Source: Nectonema munidae (taxonomy: Eukaryota > Nematomorpha > Nectonematoida > Nectonematidae). From it: a DNA stretch of 64,000 nucleotides. The stretch is from positions 930,001 through 994,000 of the forward strand of contig JAUIRK010000936.1 in assembly GCA_030549495.1 (NCBI GenBank), in the 5' to 3' direction. The notes below the pieces were generated by a model, which saw only the letters and a program-made list of their open reading frames with translations, was not told the DNA's origin and made no database searches. The position numbers were made by a program, and so were the translations under genes. Positions 23,691 through 36,553 of this stretch are shown here, in pieces (within the stretch, counting starts at the first letter, position 1; every line of letters starts with the position of its first letter).

Positions 23691-25019
23691 TAATTAGTAG
23701 AATATGGGAAGGATAAAATAAAGAACAAGAATCAAACATAGAAGGGCCAAAAGTGATCGGTTTAGTTAGATTAGCGACCTTTGGTTTAGCTACCAAAGAT
23801 TAGCAGCCAGTAATATTTTTCACCATGTTTATAAAAACTTTATTGCAAAATTAATTATTTATCAATAAATATATAACCCATCTATAGACTTATATTGAAA
23901 AATTTCATGAGAAATAAAAATTTAAAGTTTATGAGCTTTTAGGAAACTTGATCTCAGGTTGCTTTGAGTAGAAATTTGGTCCATTCCCTATTTATGAGAT
24001 GGATAAAATCATTACCAAGAAAGAAAATTATTTTATCGATTGAGCTTAAATATATAAGTCAATGTGTGTCGAATTAACTAAATATATATTATATAACCAT
24101 TTTAACTACATTTAAATTTGGTATACCGATGAAAGTTAATTTACTGAAAGGTAAAATATTTTGGGTGAATTAATCACTAAAAGTTGGTTTATTGAATAAA
24201 TTAAGACAATATTACCCCAAAAAAATGTGGAATCAAGTTTATATATTTGGCATTGATTGACAGGTTTGATTGATTTTTATGAAAAATAAATAACACGATC
24301 AGATTCGGAATCAATTATTTAGTGGCCTCGCGAGAGAATTTTGTAATATTCAATATTTTAAGAAAAAAGGAGGAAATAAAACCCCCGTTACTGAGGGAAT
24401 AAAAATAGTCTGTCACGAATAGGGTTAAATTAAATTAAGCAAATACAATCAATGCGTCTATCGGTACTTATCCCCCCCCCCCTCCCCCAATAATTTTCTA
24501 TAAGTAAGAGTTGCTGCTTGTTTATAAAACATATATGATAATCGCATTATAGGATGTAATGATCATTCGAATACATGATAATGTAAGATAAGAGAATAAA
24601 AGAGGGAGTGCAGACTTTCGAGTCAAACATCATGCCAAGCTTCTCTGAAATTCCTATCAAAAATATTTTACAAACGATGTGAGAGCTATATAATATAATA
24701 ATAATAATCAATGATGTGCGACCCTGATCTAAAGCCCTATTTTGTAAAAGTTTTTTCAATCTGTCATTTAAATTCTTTTTGTGCCATTGCGAATATTGCT
24801 GAATCACTGATAGAACAGAAATAAAATATAGATTTTAACTTTACGTTGATTCAATACTTTCTTATGACAATTTACTTCTTATTAAATTCTTTTTTTCTTT
24901 TTCTTAAAAACTAAGTCAAAGATAAAAAACATTTACAATAAAAATTAAACATTCGGCTTTTATTTATTTTAAATCTTCTTATCTTAAGTCGTTCTATTTC
25001 ACTCAAATTACTCCCTCTC
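23691..25019. other. AT-rich intergenic sequence with a poly-C tract
   Basis: No gene recognised. A C-tract interrupted by one T lies at about 24471-24487. Confidence 0.4.
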
Positions 25020-25806
25020 AAACTTACAACAAATCCTTACTCCAACAATTTTCGTCTCCACTCACCAACATTCTCATCCAACCCAAAATCAATACACTCC
25101 CTTTATTTCACCCTTGCTCACCATTACCTTTCTCTCTTCATAACTGTTTCATCAAATCCATCGCTAAACTTCTAATTACGACCCGCTCTAACATAAGCTC
25201 AATTTCATTAAGAATATTCCTTGATAGCTCAAAAACCGCAAACAAATCATCCTTTGCTTTTGCATCTGCTTTCCCTTTTTACTCAAAAACATCCAAATTC
25301 TGGACATTTTGTCAAAAATGGAATTCTTCCCACCACGACCGCTAATCAGATGGCTAACCGGACACTGCCCCTGCAACTCCTATTTCTACCGCATCAAAAA
25401 ATCACCAAGCAATCTTTGTAGATTCAACTGCAATCAACAAGAAACACCTCATATTTTACTTTCCTGCTGCCACTACAACCACACAAGAACTTCACTTCTT
25501 TCACTATCCGTCAAAACTCTCAATCGCCCACCATCTAATTTCTACGAACTACTTTCATATCCTGCCCTAAACTCTCTCATTATCTTCATAGAGTCAAACT
25601 TGGAATCTCCGAACCCAGAGCCTTCTGACACCACATAAACTCCCTCGACAACTAACCAATTTCTCAAAAGTCTCTCATTCCTAATCAATTGACGAACCAA
25701 ATCAATACAATTCTCTCGAACTTCAACTTTATACATTTTCAAGCATTTCGCAAGTATATGGAGAAGTCCGATAGTGCTTAGATATTTTTTCCTACCTACC
25801 TACCTA
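25020..25806 (+). mobile_element. LINE 3' fragment A (RNase H plus zinc-knuckle type), internally deleted
   Basis: The plus strand encodes an RNase H start (RIFLDSSKTANKSSFAFA, about 25210-25265), then jumps to the C-terminal domain: RWLTGHCPCNSYFYRI followed by CRFNCNQQETPHILLSC (25345-25470). That is the post-RNase H zinc-knuckle order of I/R1-like non-LTR retrotransposons. The segment between, present in copy B at 31655, is missing. The 3' UTR ends CCTACCTACCTACCTA. Stops and frameshifts make it dead. Confidence 0.85.
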
Positions 25807-26415
25807 GAGGGTCCAATAAATTGAACATGTTTTCAAATTTAGACATAAGGACACTTCTAAAAATCTATATCATTCTACTTGAATAGAAAAATAATAAAAT
25901 AATTGAGTACAAATATATCAAATATACAAGTAAAATATAAATAAAGTTTTCACTTTTTTAACAGAGTAGCTGTTTAATTCAAGTCTACGAGGATGCTTCA
26001 CACACATAAAAATCTACAACTTTATCCAAATCTATTTCTGCATCGTAGTGAATGTGCAGAAGTGCTAGCTTAGACAGACGACTTTTTTTCATTGAAGCTC
26101 TCATATATGTGTGAACATTATTTCTGAGCATTCTTTTATTGCTTGTGTTGGAGATTCAGGTCGTAGATTTGTGGCCATTTGCATAAAATGATTTTTCCAA
26201 CGTTGGAATTCAATTGAAAATAATTTAAAATTTTTTAATTTAATTTAAAGTTGATTTTAGTTTGTTAAAATAGAATATGTCAAAATCATATGCAACAAAA
26301 AATTTTTTTGGGTTTGAATAATAAATTAGAAGTCAGTGAAATATTTTTTAGGAAGAAAATCATCTTTTTGTGTATAGATTTTTTCGCATGAAACTAGTTT
26401 ATTATTAATGATTGG

Positions 26416-26596
26416 CAGGGGCGTAGCCAGAGGGGGCAAGGGGGCAGTGCCCCTCCAAATACCTTTTCTGCCCCCCTCCAAATACCAAATATTTTTACTA
26501 CTTAATTAAAGTTCTTATTTTATTTCCAATATGCTTGCCACCCTAAATTCCTTGCATGCCCCCCCCCCCAACTTCCATTTTTTGGCTACGCCACTG
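26416..26596. mobile_element. Non-autonomous hAT element (MITE), 181 bp
   Basis: Perfect 8-bp target duplication ATGATTGG (26408-26415 and 26597-26604). Termini CAGGGGCGTAGCCAGAG and, inverted, CAGTGGCGTAGCCAAAA. The inside has complementary G-rich and C-rich tracts that could fold. Confidence 0.92.
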
Positions 26597-26766
26597 ATGA
26601 TTGGTGTAGGATAGTTATAGTCTGAAAGGATGGCTATAATGTGGTTAAATTCGTTTTGTAGATCAGTTTGATTAGAGGTGAGATGAAATAATCGTGAAAA
26701 GAGAGTGGAACAAATTGACATTTTATGCGATAAAGTATGATTCGATAAAAAGTCGAATATTTCATG

Positions 26767-28111
26767 TTTGGTGGACGTCAGTGAAATCTATTTTAAATAA
26801 ATTTTTTCTACGTATTTTTGTCCATAAAATTCGAAAATGATAACTGTTTTTTGGAGAAAAATATGGTTTTTGAATTACGCGCTAGTGAAGTAATTTTTTT
26901 GTTTCAGTAGCTGCAGTCTTCTTACGCACGAATCAACATGGACGGTGATGAAAAGGTCAATCTCCGTTGATTATTTGAGCATATCAAGACTGAATTGGAT
27001 GCTGTAGTGTTCTTACAAAAGTTCAACATCATCCCTATCAACTATAAATGTAGAAAAAAACATGAAATGCTTCTGGAAAACATCAATAATCGAGTGCGAT
27101 GGAGGTGCAACAAGAGGTCTTGCAACCAGTCAGTGTCGGTGAGGAAGAACACATGGCTGAAAAAGAGTACACTGCCTTTAGAAATCATTTCCACATTTAT
27201 TGGTTGAGCAAAGAAAATGCAAGCACGAAATTTTGCCTAGATTAATTGGGGATCAATAAAAATACTATGGTTGATTTCAACAACTATCTGAGAGAGGTAT
27301 GCGCATAGTTTTAATAGTATGCTGACATAACTGAACCTATATATTTTGCAGGTTTGCGCAAACGATATCCTCAACCATCCTGAAAAAATTGGTGGTCCTG
27401 GCAAATCACTAGAAGTTGATGAAACTGTGTATTATTCTAAATGGAAGTACGACAAAGGCAAAAGTCTTCCAGAAAAGTAGGTGTTTGGTGGAATATGTCG
27501 AGAGGATGGCAAAGTTTTTCTTTGTGCAGTTGAAAAAGAGACAGGGCAACGCCTCAATCCTGCATAAAACAATGCATTGAACCTTGCACGACGATTTTTA
27601 GTGACATGTGGTGGAGTTATAGAGGCATAGAGGGTTTGATTTCAAGCACTGAACTGTGAACCACATTGAGAATTTTGTCGATCCATAAACTGGTGCTGAC
27701 ACCCAGCAGATCGAGTCTACTTGGAATGTTCTAAAAAGAAGAAACAAAATTCACTGTGGAACTGCCAGGGGCATGATTGATTCCTATCTGTGCTAGTTTA
27801 TCTGGAAACGCCATCATTCTGGAAGCGACTATTTAACTTAAATATTGAGAAGTATTCCAAATTTCGATGTAAAATAAAGAAATACATCCCCTTCTTTCCT
27901 TTTTATGCTCATAAAGTACTTTGAAAAATATTAATTGAATACATTTGAAAATAATCTAAATTTTATTAAACTTTGTTTTTCTTCAGTAATAGATGGGAAA
28001 AAATAACTTTAAACCCATTTTACTTAAAAACTAAAAGTTTCTCCAAAAAAAACAGTTATCATTTTCGAATAAAAATACGTAGAAAAAATTTATTCAGTGA
28101 GGCCCACCAAA
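26767..28111 (+). mobile_element. Merlin-type DNA transposon with long terminal inverted repeats
   Basis: The left end starts TTTGGTGGACGTCAGTGAA; the right end, inverted, starts TTTGGTGGGCCTCACTGAA. Homology continues about 90 bp inward, including TTTTTTCTACGTATTTTT and CGAAAATGATAACTGTTTT. The interior encodes a decayed IS1016/IS1595-like (Merlin) transposase. I found no flanking duplication. Merlin elements normally make 8-9 bp duplications, so the flanks may have decayed. Confidence 0.92.
26938..27860 (+). pseudogene. Merlin transposase pseudogene with a 55-bp intron
   Basis: The frame begins with MDGDEKVNL and contains a zinc-binding segment (YKCRKKHEML through RWRCNKRSCNQ, C-x-K/R spacing). 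Then come the DDE-like core ESLEVDE-type motif (SLEVDETVYYSKWKYDKGK), VFGGICREDGKVFL and, near 27700, a GADTQQIES-like terminal motif in another frame. A 55-bp GT-AG intron (27297-27351, phase 0) splits LRE from VCAND. In-frame stops follow LPEK and LNPA, and later segments are frameshifted, so it is dead. This order matches ISXO2/Merlin-type transposases. Confidence 0.88.
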
Positions 28112-28274
28112 TAGGAAAGATCCAAAAAGTCTAAGTATCGATAAGTATGGGTGGCTTATAAAAGACTTTAGTCAAGAAAGTTGTGTTGTGCCGTGTAATT
28201 TAACAGTCTAGGAAAGAAGGTGTGTTGTTTTCTTTTTCAATGGGAAATTTGAGCATCTATGAAAGCTAGTAAAA

Positions 28275-28800
28275 AAATTATGTATAGATTCTATGTTATT
28301 ACGATTTATGATACAAAAATGTCATCTATGTATCTGACGTAGAATTTGAAAAATAAAAATTGTGCTTGAGAGAGTTTTCTAGAGATTCTAGGACCAAATT
28401 AGTTATAATGCTATAATACGGCTGCCCATGGATGTGCCATAGTTTTTATATGTTATTGTTGAATGTAAAATAATTGTTATTAAAAATAATCTTTGTAATT
28501 TTGATGATGTCATGAATATTTAAATTGGCATACTTGTCGAATGAGGTGTTGGAAAAGCGTTCTTTTGGTATTTCAAGAACATAGTCGATTGGAATACATA
28601 TGAAAAGTGATTCTGCATCAAGACTTATCATAACGTCATTAAGATTTAATTTGTTTTTAATCTTGGAACAAATTCATAGGAATTTTGGACTGATAACTTA
28701 TTTTGGTCAGTAACATTTTTAAGTATTTTAAAAGATAGGAGCGAAATGAGTAGAAGGGAGAGTTTGTGTAAAGAAAAATGTATGTTCCGGTGACAATGCA
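28275..28800 (-). pseudogene. Penelope-like element reverse transcriptase fragment
   Basis: Minus-strand frames give NVTDQNKLSVQNSYEFV (28700-28650), VMISLDAESLFICIPIDYVL (28635-28575), FNNNYFTFNNN, a decayed catalytic-core zone, and VRYIDDIFV (28345-28320), which corresponds to the YxDD box. The order and wording (SFDVxSLFTxVP-type block, then YVDD) fit Penelope-like RTs better than LINE or LTR RTs. Stops and shifts make it dead. No GIY-YIG part is seen. Confidence 0.78.
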
Positions 28801-29706
28801 ATGGAGAAATATATATTTTTAGTAGTAATTATTATCTTAATGTAAGATAATTTATAAAAACACACAATAGACGGGCATCTCTGAAATTTTTTTTCCAATT
28901 ATGACATATCAATATATCAAAAAAATAATAAAATATATCATGTATCTTCATTTTACTTTCATCTCAATATAAAATTTTCATTATTTATTTTTAATTATCC
29001 AGTATCTAAATTGAGTTACTTTTATTTGATTATAAAAATTCCATTATTTTATTGTTAAAAAATTTTGGTAGGTCACGTAGTTGTTGAACCGTAGTGATTC
29101 TAGATTTCACTCCTGATCGTGACATCCCTAATCTGACCAAAAAGAATATTGTTCCCTTGAATGCTATTAGCCAGAACCAAAAAAAATATGTTGACGACTA
29201 AAATATATCTCGCTTGTCAATAAAGTATTTTCTATCATATCAAAATTTAGATTAATAAAGATAGAAATTAGATATATTCAAAATAATGTAAATAATCAGG
29301 CGGAAAAATTATCGCAAAAATATAAAAGAAAGGTAGAACGAAAAGCGAGGAAAAAGCAAAAAATTAAAAGCACGCTTACAAGATTTTTGATAATATTGTT
29401 GAATAAAAAAATAATAAAAAATACATTTTAAAACTTTGTTTCAAACACAAATTTTTTTTGAAAACATTAAAATTATTATTAGGTATTCTGTGAAATTTAT
29501 GTTTCTCAAAATATCTACTATTTTTAAAATTATTCAATGTGCTCAACTTTCGCTTTTCCAATTAATCAGGTTTGATATATCAAATTGTTACAAAATTTTA
29601 CGTTGTCTTATCGCCTCATTCTGAATAAAAAAGACTCATTATAAGAAACCTTTCACAATTCAACTTATGCAAGGGATATTACTTCTTAGTCTTCTGCAAA
29701 TGAACA
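28801..29706. other. AT-rich intergenic sequence, nothing recognised
   Basis: Short overlapping frames on both strands at 29376-29624 are low-complexity and discounted. Confidence 0.4.
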
Positions 29707-31473
29707 TTAACACTAGAAGGACCAAAATCTCATTATACCTCTAAAGACCAGAGTGTGTCAATTGACGCAGAATTAAAGTTTTCAAATTTTAGTAATATTT
29801 TTTACGGATCAACAAAATAATTGATTTAAAAAAGAAAAAATAAATTTTATTATCATAAACTTCATTTTTAACAATCTTGACAAAGTCTCAAGGCACAAGT
29901 TCCACAAACCGTCTTTCTACACTTGCCACATACTTCTTTTGTTCTATTTCTGCACCCAAAACTTGCACACTTTTTACGTTCTGTATTTTTTTCATTTTTG
30001 TTCTCTTTCTGAACAAGGTTCTTCTGATGAAGAACTTCAACAAAGTTCTTCTGCAACCTTTCGAATATAGTCTCTTCTGCTCATTGATGATTTGCAAACA
30101 TCATTATAAATGATCCAGCTGTTTATAAGAGCCAGATCAAGAATGTTGTAAGAAACGTGCATTGGCTAGCGCCTATTACATGCTTTAGTGGAGTACTGTT
30201 TAGCGATTTGGTCTAACACGTCAACTCCCACTTTATTTTTATTGTAAAAAAGTATTGAATCTGCTTTTTTCTTATGATTGTTTTCTGAAGGAATGTGCAC
30301 GCAAGAATGAAGTGTACTTAACATAATGACTGATTTTGACTTTTTACATTGATAAGATGTGAGAGTAATAGTTGGCTTCTCTGTAGATTTGACTACTACA
30401 GTTTCATGAAGAGCCTTCACTTGCTTCAATCTTTCAGGTATCTTCTCTTTTATTTTGTCGAATAGTGCTGACTAAACTACACTTTCGTTTCGCAAGTTCT
30501 ATGGATAACTCTAAAGAAGTAAAAATGTTATCGCATGTCACGTTTGAAAAGTGGTGTCATTAATTTCAAAACTACACTGGTAGGTACACTCATGTTTTTA
30601 GTTCTTTCTTCAATTTTTCCCAAGTATGGAATTGCATTGAACAAATATTTAGATTCAACGTCAACAAGCATCCAAAATTTCAGTCTAAATTTATCTGGCT
30701 TATTAGCCATATATTGCAAAAATTTGCATCTCGCTTTGCATGACAAAAGCTGCTCATCAACGGTCAAACTGAAAAAAAGAACATACGTTTTTTTTGGCAA
30801 TTTTCAATAAATGGGTTCCAAATAGAAGAAACTAGGCAAAATTTGTCATCCACCAAGTTTGTTTTTCTTTTGGATTTTATGTCGATTCGAAGAAATCTCA
30901 TAATTTGCATAAATCGATTACGTGGAAGTGTTTTGTTGAAGAGAAAACAACCCCATTTATTATTCTACAAACTTTTTATAGGAAAGTTCCTGGCGCGAAT
31001 TATACCACGAACAAGAATAAGAGCAATGAATTTTTCTAAATCTTCAAATGTAAGTGACTATGTTTCATTTCCAGAGACACAGACATTTCTATGTTGAAAA
31101 AAATTCTAAAACTGGAAAGCGGACTTTGTTTTGAAACTCGACTCGCTGCATATGCCGTTACACCTTTGCGAAAGTTCAATATGTTATCATCTTGATAACG
31201 GCCACATGAATGAGAAGAAATGTCACAAATTTCCCATGAAAATCTACTTTTACATTTTATCTGTTCGTGACAATGTGTTGTAGATGTATTCTGCATCGAA
31301 ATTTCACAATCAGAAGAGTCAGATGAAAGGTCTGATGAAAAAGTATTAAAATCTTTTTCAATATTTGAGTCGTCATTGCTGAAATCTAAATTGCTTCCAT
31401 CTGATGAGTCAGAAGCAATACTTTTTAGATTTTTCAAAGCTGGAAACTTATCACCACTTATATTTTGGTCCAT
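29707..31473 (-). mobile_element. piggyBac transposon, nearly full-length transposase, broken
   Basis: Starting at 31473 (MDQNISGD) the minus strand encodes an acidic N-terminus (SDSSDGSN, SSDSSDCE). Then LTVDEQLLSCKARCKFLQYM with NKPDKFRLKFW (30770-30680), PYLGKIEERT, and VILSTLHSC- and NKVGVDVLDQIAKQYS-like blocks (30340-30190) follow. A C-terminal cysteine-rich finger (CASFGCRNRTKEVCGKC, 29960-29910) closes it. That is the complete piggyBac order. Frameshifts separate the blocks and the middle is shortened. The outer left end is TTAA + CACTAGAAGG (29707), a piggyBac-style TTAA junction. I could not place the right terminus. Confidence 0.88.
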
Positions 31474-31654
31474 AATAAAAGTGCAAAAAAAGTTGTAAAA
31501 GAATGAGTCACACATTCGAAAGCTAAAGAAAAATACAAAGTGTAGACTTTGCATCACAAACGCATATCGTACTACTTTCACACAATGCCTAGAAATTCTA
31601 ACAAACACCCTACCATTACAACTTCAACTGAAAAAAACTATTATTAAGAGCTTC

Positions 31655-32905
31655 ATCTTAACATACAACAACTTACTTCCCCCTTTCTTCCTAACACACC
31701 CCACAACACTACTCAATCCTATTCTTTCTACTCTACTGGATTGGCAAAATTTACACCAAATATTGCTAACTACCTAGTTCATCACTCTATTCTTCCATTT
31801 TTTTAACTCACCCATCTGCACAAAATCCATTCAAAACCTCTATATGCAAAATCAAATTTTTAGCAAAACAAACAATTTTACACTTTCTCTCTAGCTCTTC
31901 ATAAACCTCCCTACGTATCTTCACAGACGCCTCAAAAAAATCCCTCAGTGCTTCCTTTGCTTACGCCTTCTTCAAAAGCTCTTCCCGAATGCGAAATCTT
32001 CATCCTTTTACACGGCTGCACTACTATTACTAACAGCATTAACTACCTCCTGCTTTACTTTACTACCATCTATTTCTTTACCGATGCACAAAACATAATT
32101 CACGATCTCTCTCTATCACACAACATTCCCCTCCCTCCTTTCAACTCGTCTCCTCCTTAATCAATCTAACAAAACATTTCCACTTACACCTATGTCAATG
32201 CCCTTCTCACCTAAACATAACAGAAAACTCCCTCGTAGACTACTTGACTTCAAACTTACACCTAACCTCCCACATCCCTCTCATCAACTCCCTACCTCTC
32301 AAAACCTTTCTAATGCACATTTACTTATCCTCTCTTGAAGAATGGCAGATGTCCATATCTTCATCTCAAAATTCACTAATCTCCTTTTTAACACACATCA
32401 GCACAATACACGCAACTTTCAAAAACAAAAAAATTACACCACCGCTTTGAACTATTCGTTGTCTATCAGGCCACTGACGATGCAAAGCATATCTCTTCCG
32501 AATTAAATTTAGCGAAAATCCATACTGTCGTTTTGGATGCAACACAATAGAAACGGCATACCATCTCAACTTCACATGTCAAATCTTCTTTTTATCATCG
32601 CCAAGATCTTCTAAATCGCTGCCTTCTTCCCTTAATAGATCTCCAACAGCAGTATCACATCTTCTGTTACACCGAACATTACTAAAATATCTTACAACCC
32701 TCATTGACACCATTGAAACAACTCTCACTACCGTTCATAATCCTATGACAATCTAATTTATCTCCTTTCTTTTTCTATTTTAGAACAACATTCGTAAGTC
32801 CTCCCTATCTCTACCGAGATTTCCATCTTCCTTAACCAATACTTAAGCTTACGTGAGCATATCAGCACACGCTGGAAAGTGCTTTGAGATCTACCTATCT
32901 AATAC
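31655..32905 (+). mobile_element. LINE 3' fragment B, longest copy, RNase H plus zinc knuckle
   Basis: The plus strand encodes RIFTDASKKSLSASFAYAFF (RNase H first strand, about 31915-31975), FFTDAQNII (32075-32100) and NSLVDYLTSNLHL (32230-32270). Then the C-terminal CLSGH-x-RCKAYLFRI with CRFGCNTIETAYHLNFTC (32460-32580) is the same zinc knuckle as copy A. The 3' UTR ends GGAAAGTGCTTTGAGATCTACC at about 32874-32895. The sense strand is strikingly G-poor and C-rich. Several stops; dead. Confidence 0.85.
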
Positions 32906-33313
32906 ATCCTTATCTTCGAAACAAATTTAAAATAAAACAAATTTTCATTATTCAAATATATTAGAAAAAAATTTGAAACTGAATATAATTACTGTTTATA
33001 ATGTAACTATTTTTGATAAATTGGTAGAACTTATCAGACTTTAAATTTCTCTTAAAAAAGAAGGATCTTCCTTTCAAACCCACATAAATAAGGGTTTCTA
33101 TTTTCTAAAAATAAGGGACTGCTTAATCCATATCAAGATCAAATATTTTATGCTGACCTCAAGATAATTTCTTTATAATGCATTTTTTTAATCCTATAAT
33201 ATCAATTATGTACAAAACTAATATATTTATTTAGTTTGGGAAATTTTCACTAAATGAAACTTTCTTAAGGTACTATTATCTATATATTTTCCTTTTTTTA
33301 TATCTTAACATTT

Positions 33314-33477
33314 GAGCCTCAATGGTTGTTAGGGTGTACCTCTCAGCTTAACAGTTGAAGGTCAGGGGTTCGATCTCCAAGCTCCCAACTCTAAAAACAA
33401 ATTCACAAAAACTGTGATTAACCATCTTAAGCATAATGCGAACATATAGCCTTACGGCTGAAAGTGCTTTGATATTT
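33314..33477 (+). repeat. tRNA-derived SINE, family B, with 13-bp target duplication
   Basis: Flanked by a perfect direct repeat TATCTTAACATTT (33301-33313 and 33478-33490). Has CAATGGTTGTTAGGGTG and box-B-like GGGGTTCGATCTCC. Its 3' tail (33418-33475: TTAACCATCTTAAGC to GAAAGTGCTTTGATA) closely resembles the 3' end of LINE fragment B. Confidence 0.88.
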
Positions 33478-33816
33478 TATCTTAACATTTTTATTTTTAT
33501 ACAAAAATAAAATGTCTGATTTTTATTCAAAATATTTCCTTTAAAATCGGGAAAAAATTTAGTTTTTAAATAATTTCATGTCTTTTTCCTTCTATGTAAT
33601 TTTTGTAGAGGTTATAAAAATAGATTGTCATTAAAAAATATCCAAGATTTTTTTGCTACATTTTAATTAGTTTTTCATCTCTTAACGTAATCAATAATTT
33701 TTATTTTATTATACCAATTTTTGGATATTGTTGCAAGATTGTGCACATTTTTGCAGAATTTTCTATTTTTTTTTGAAATTCTGTTCTACTAAATTTTGAA
33801 TTTTGCGATAACACTA

Positions 33817-36553
33817 AGGTGACCAGATTTTAACATCGGTAAAGCGGGACACCATTAACATGGGGTTCTTGATTAAAAATTTGGTCTATATTTAGCAAAG
33901 TACAATTTACATATTAATACATTAAAAAATATGTATAGTATTATTTATTCTTTGGCATATTTCTCATTTGAGTGAATTCTTTTTAGTAGATTGCTGTCTT
34001 TGTTTAAAAAATCATGAAAATTTTCACAGGAACTCGTTAAATTATATTTCACACATAAAATGGCTTTTAAAGTCTCAACACTTAATTGTGGTTTTTCTAT
34101 TGTCCATACTTTATTTACTAGAAATAAACATTCAGTTGCAGCATTAGTTCCTGGTAAGGAAATTGCATATTCCACTAATTTCAGTGTATTATTTTATGGA
34201 ATATGGTTTGTTTCCAACCATTTGTTCTCTATCGTGATTTTCGCTGATGCCCAAAATTTAATCTTCATTATCAATATTTTTTTTTAATAATGATACCTCA
34301 TTAAAAAGATCATTTTGGGAAATATTACTATATGGGAAATTTTGAGTAATATAATCGAATGATTTTTACACATCATTCCATTTAATTTCTTGTTTCAATG
34401 TAATCTAATGAAAATGTTCAATATCAATCGTTCACTCTTCTAAATAATCTATGCAGTTACTATAAAACTTTTTAACATGATTCATGACGTGCACGATTTA
34501 TTGCATCTTGTTCTTCTAGCTAGCTTATAATATTACGAATAATTAAAGGGAGGAAATTATTTTCTAACCGCACATATCACTGAAATTTTAAATTATTAAC
34601 TTCATTTGCCACTTCGATTACCGAAATTTTGTCACCTTCAATAAGTTTTATAGCATTTTGAAAAAGCTGCTTGATTGTGTACAAACTCTAGCCAAATTTT
34701 AGAAGAATCTTTTTCAAAAAACTCTTCTAAAATTCTAGGACATTTATCCTGTGATAGAAAGTAGGATTTCAAGGGACCATATATTTTCAAAATTCTTTCC
34801 ATAGCTGGCAAAAGAGCTAAACAGCGCGTTTTACTGTATCCAAGTATTTTCTGATATTCGACTCCCGCAGTTTCACAAAATTCTTTAAGCATTTCACCGC
34901 GCACAGTGTATATATTGAAATAAGAATATATTCTTATAACAATATTTTCCACATCCACGGGCAACAAGTCAGCAGCTGTTTGAATGACATTATGTATTAT
35001 GTGCGCTGCACAACCAACACCAATAATATTTTGATTATTTTTGTTTAATTTATAAAAAATATTTGCACCTTTTCCTCCAAAATTTACGTCCGTGTTGTCT
35101 GCGCAATATGCAATCATTTTATGTTTTAAATTGTTTTTTTCTAGAATATTTGTAATCGAGCTGAAAATTATTTGGAAAGTTTCGCTGGGCAAAAAAACAA
35201 AATCTAAAATTCTAATTTTTATTCCACTTTCCAAATCAAATAATCTAATGATGGTTGGAAATAACTTCATGTCCTTATGATTAGATGCGTCAGAATATAT
35301 GAATATAAAATTGATTTTTCTTTAATTCTGAAAATGCATATGGGGAAAGCACATTACACACAATTGCTTCGGATTTTGTTCTAGCACGGGCAAATTTTTT
35401 GTTGAATAACTTTTTGACAACTTGTGATGTACAGTCCATAGATCTGAAGGAATGATTGTTAGCATGAAAAGACATAAGTCCTTCTGCTAATGCTAATTTT
35501 TTTCTTTGTCTCCATGAGTTGTTTTCCGAAAATATTCTTGTATTTTGGAGGAAGATGCAGCAGTATTTAAATATCTTTTATGTTTTTGTGTCTCCAAGTG
35601 CTTTGAATTATCATTCTTCCCCCCGTACGATATGGAAAATTCACTATTATATTTCTCATATTTTACCAGGTAATCGCTTTTAGTTTTTTTAATAAAAGGA
35701 AATTCACCTTTTAGACCATCGTTGAATTTGCATGCTCTTTTCTTACTCATTATGTTAAAAATCTAAAAAAATGAATAAAATTATATTATAAATTATTATA
35801 TACATATTGCATAATTAGTGAATTTTAAATTCAGTTTATTTCAAGATTTTTATCATGCCAAAGAATCTTAATTCTCTAAGATTTTAACTGTTATAGACTT
35901 CAAAATAAATTACTCAAAACTTTCAAAAATTAAAAAAAAATCTCGTGATTTATAAAACTTAACTCAGAGCATTAAAACTTAGACGTGGATAAATAAATGG
36001 AATATTTGGAAGCTTAAAATAAAAACAAAAAATAAAATTTTTTTTATCAATCTAATTTATAAATTAACATTTTTAATTTAAAAAAGAAACAGTTTTTTTT
36101 TTGATACTTTTCGATTATTTAGCTTTTATTGATGATAAAAAATATTAAAACTGCTAAAACGAAAAAATAAATCAAGTAAATAACAATTCTAAATAGTGAT
36201 AATAATTTTTTTACCAAACTAAAAATTGATTGACCAGCTAAAATTAAGAAATTCGACAAAAGACGGACAAAGAGAAACATATAATTTAAATTTATAAATA
36301 GTTCTCGATAATCAGTTTTCAACAATTATTATTATTAAAGTTTAACAATTATAAAATTAACAGAGATATGAAATTCATATCCTGACGAAGTAGTCACATG
36401 GCCACCGAAAACCGTATATTGCCTTCTCTTTATCATGCCGTTTTCTGGCTTGTCGTGCATTCTTTTATAAAATCGGGACTTTTTTAAAATGCCGCAGGAC
36501 AATTTGTTGAAAATCGGGACTGTCCCGCCAAAAGCGGGACGCCTGTTCACTTT
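33817..36553 (-). mobile_element. Complete-boundary hAT transposon with dead transposase
   Basis: Perfect 8-bp duplication TAACACTA (33809-33816 and 36554-36561). The left terminus AGGTGACCAGA and inverted right terminus AAAGTGAACAGG are each followed by GCGGGAC-type repeats. The minus strand encodes a KKRACKFNDGLKGEFPF N-terminal domain with GGKNDNSKHLETQKHKRYL zinc-finger remnant (35750-35500), IAYCADNTDVNFGGKG and GVGCAAHIIHN in the DDE region (35130-34990), and LPGTNAATECLFLVNKVW near 34150, the hAT C-terminal dimerisation motif. Several frameshifts separate the blocks. Confidence 0.93.

Noticed and set aside
24471-24487. C-tract as a regulatory or structural element
   Set aside because: Homopolymer interrupted by one T with no partner or repeat context; similar tracts here belong to MITEs.
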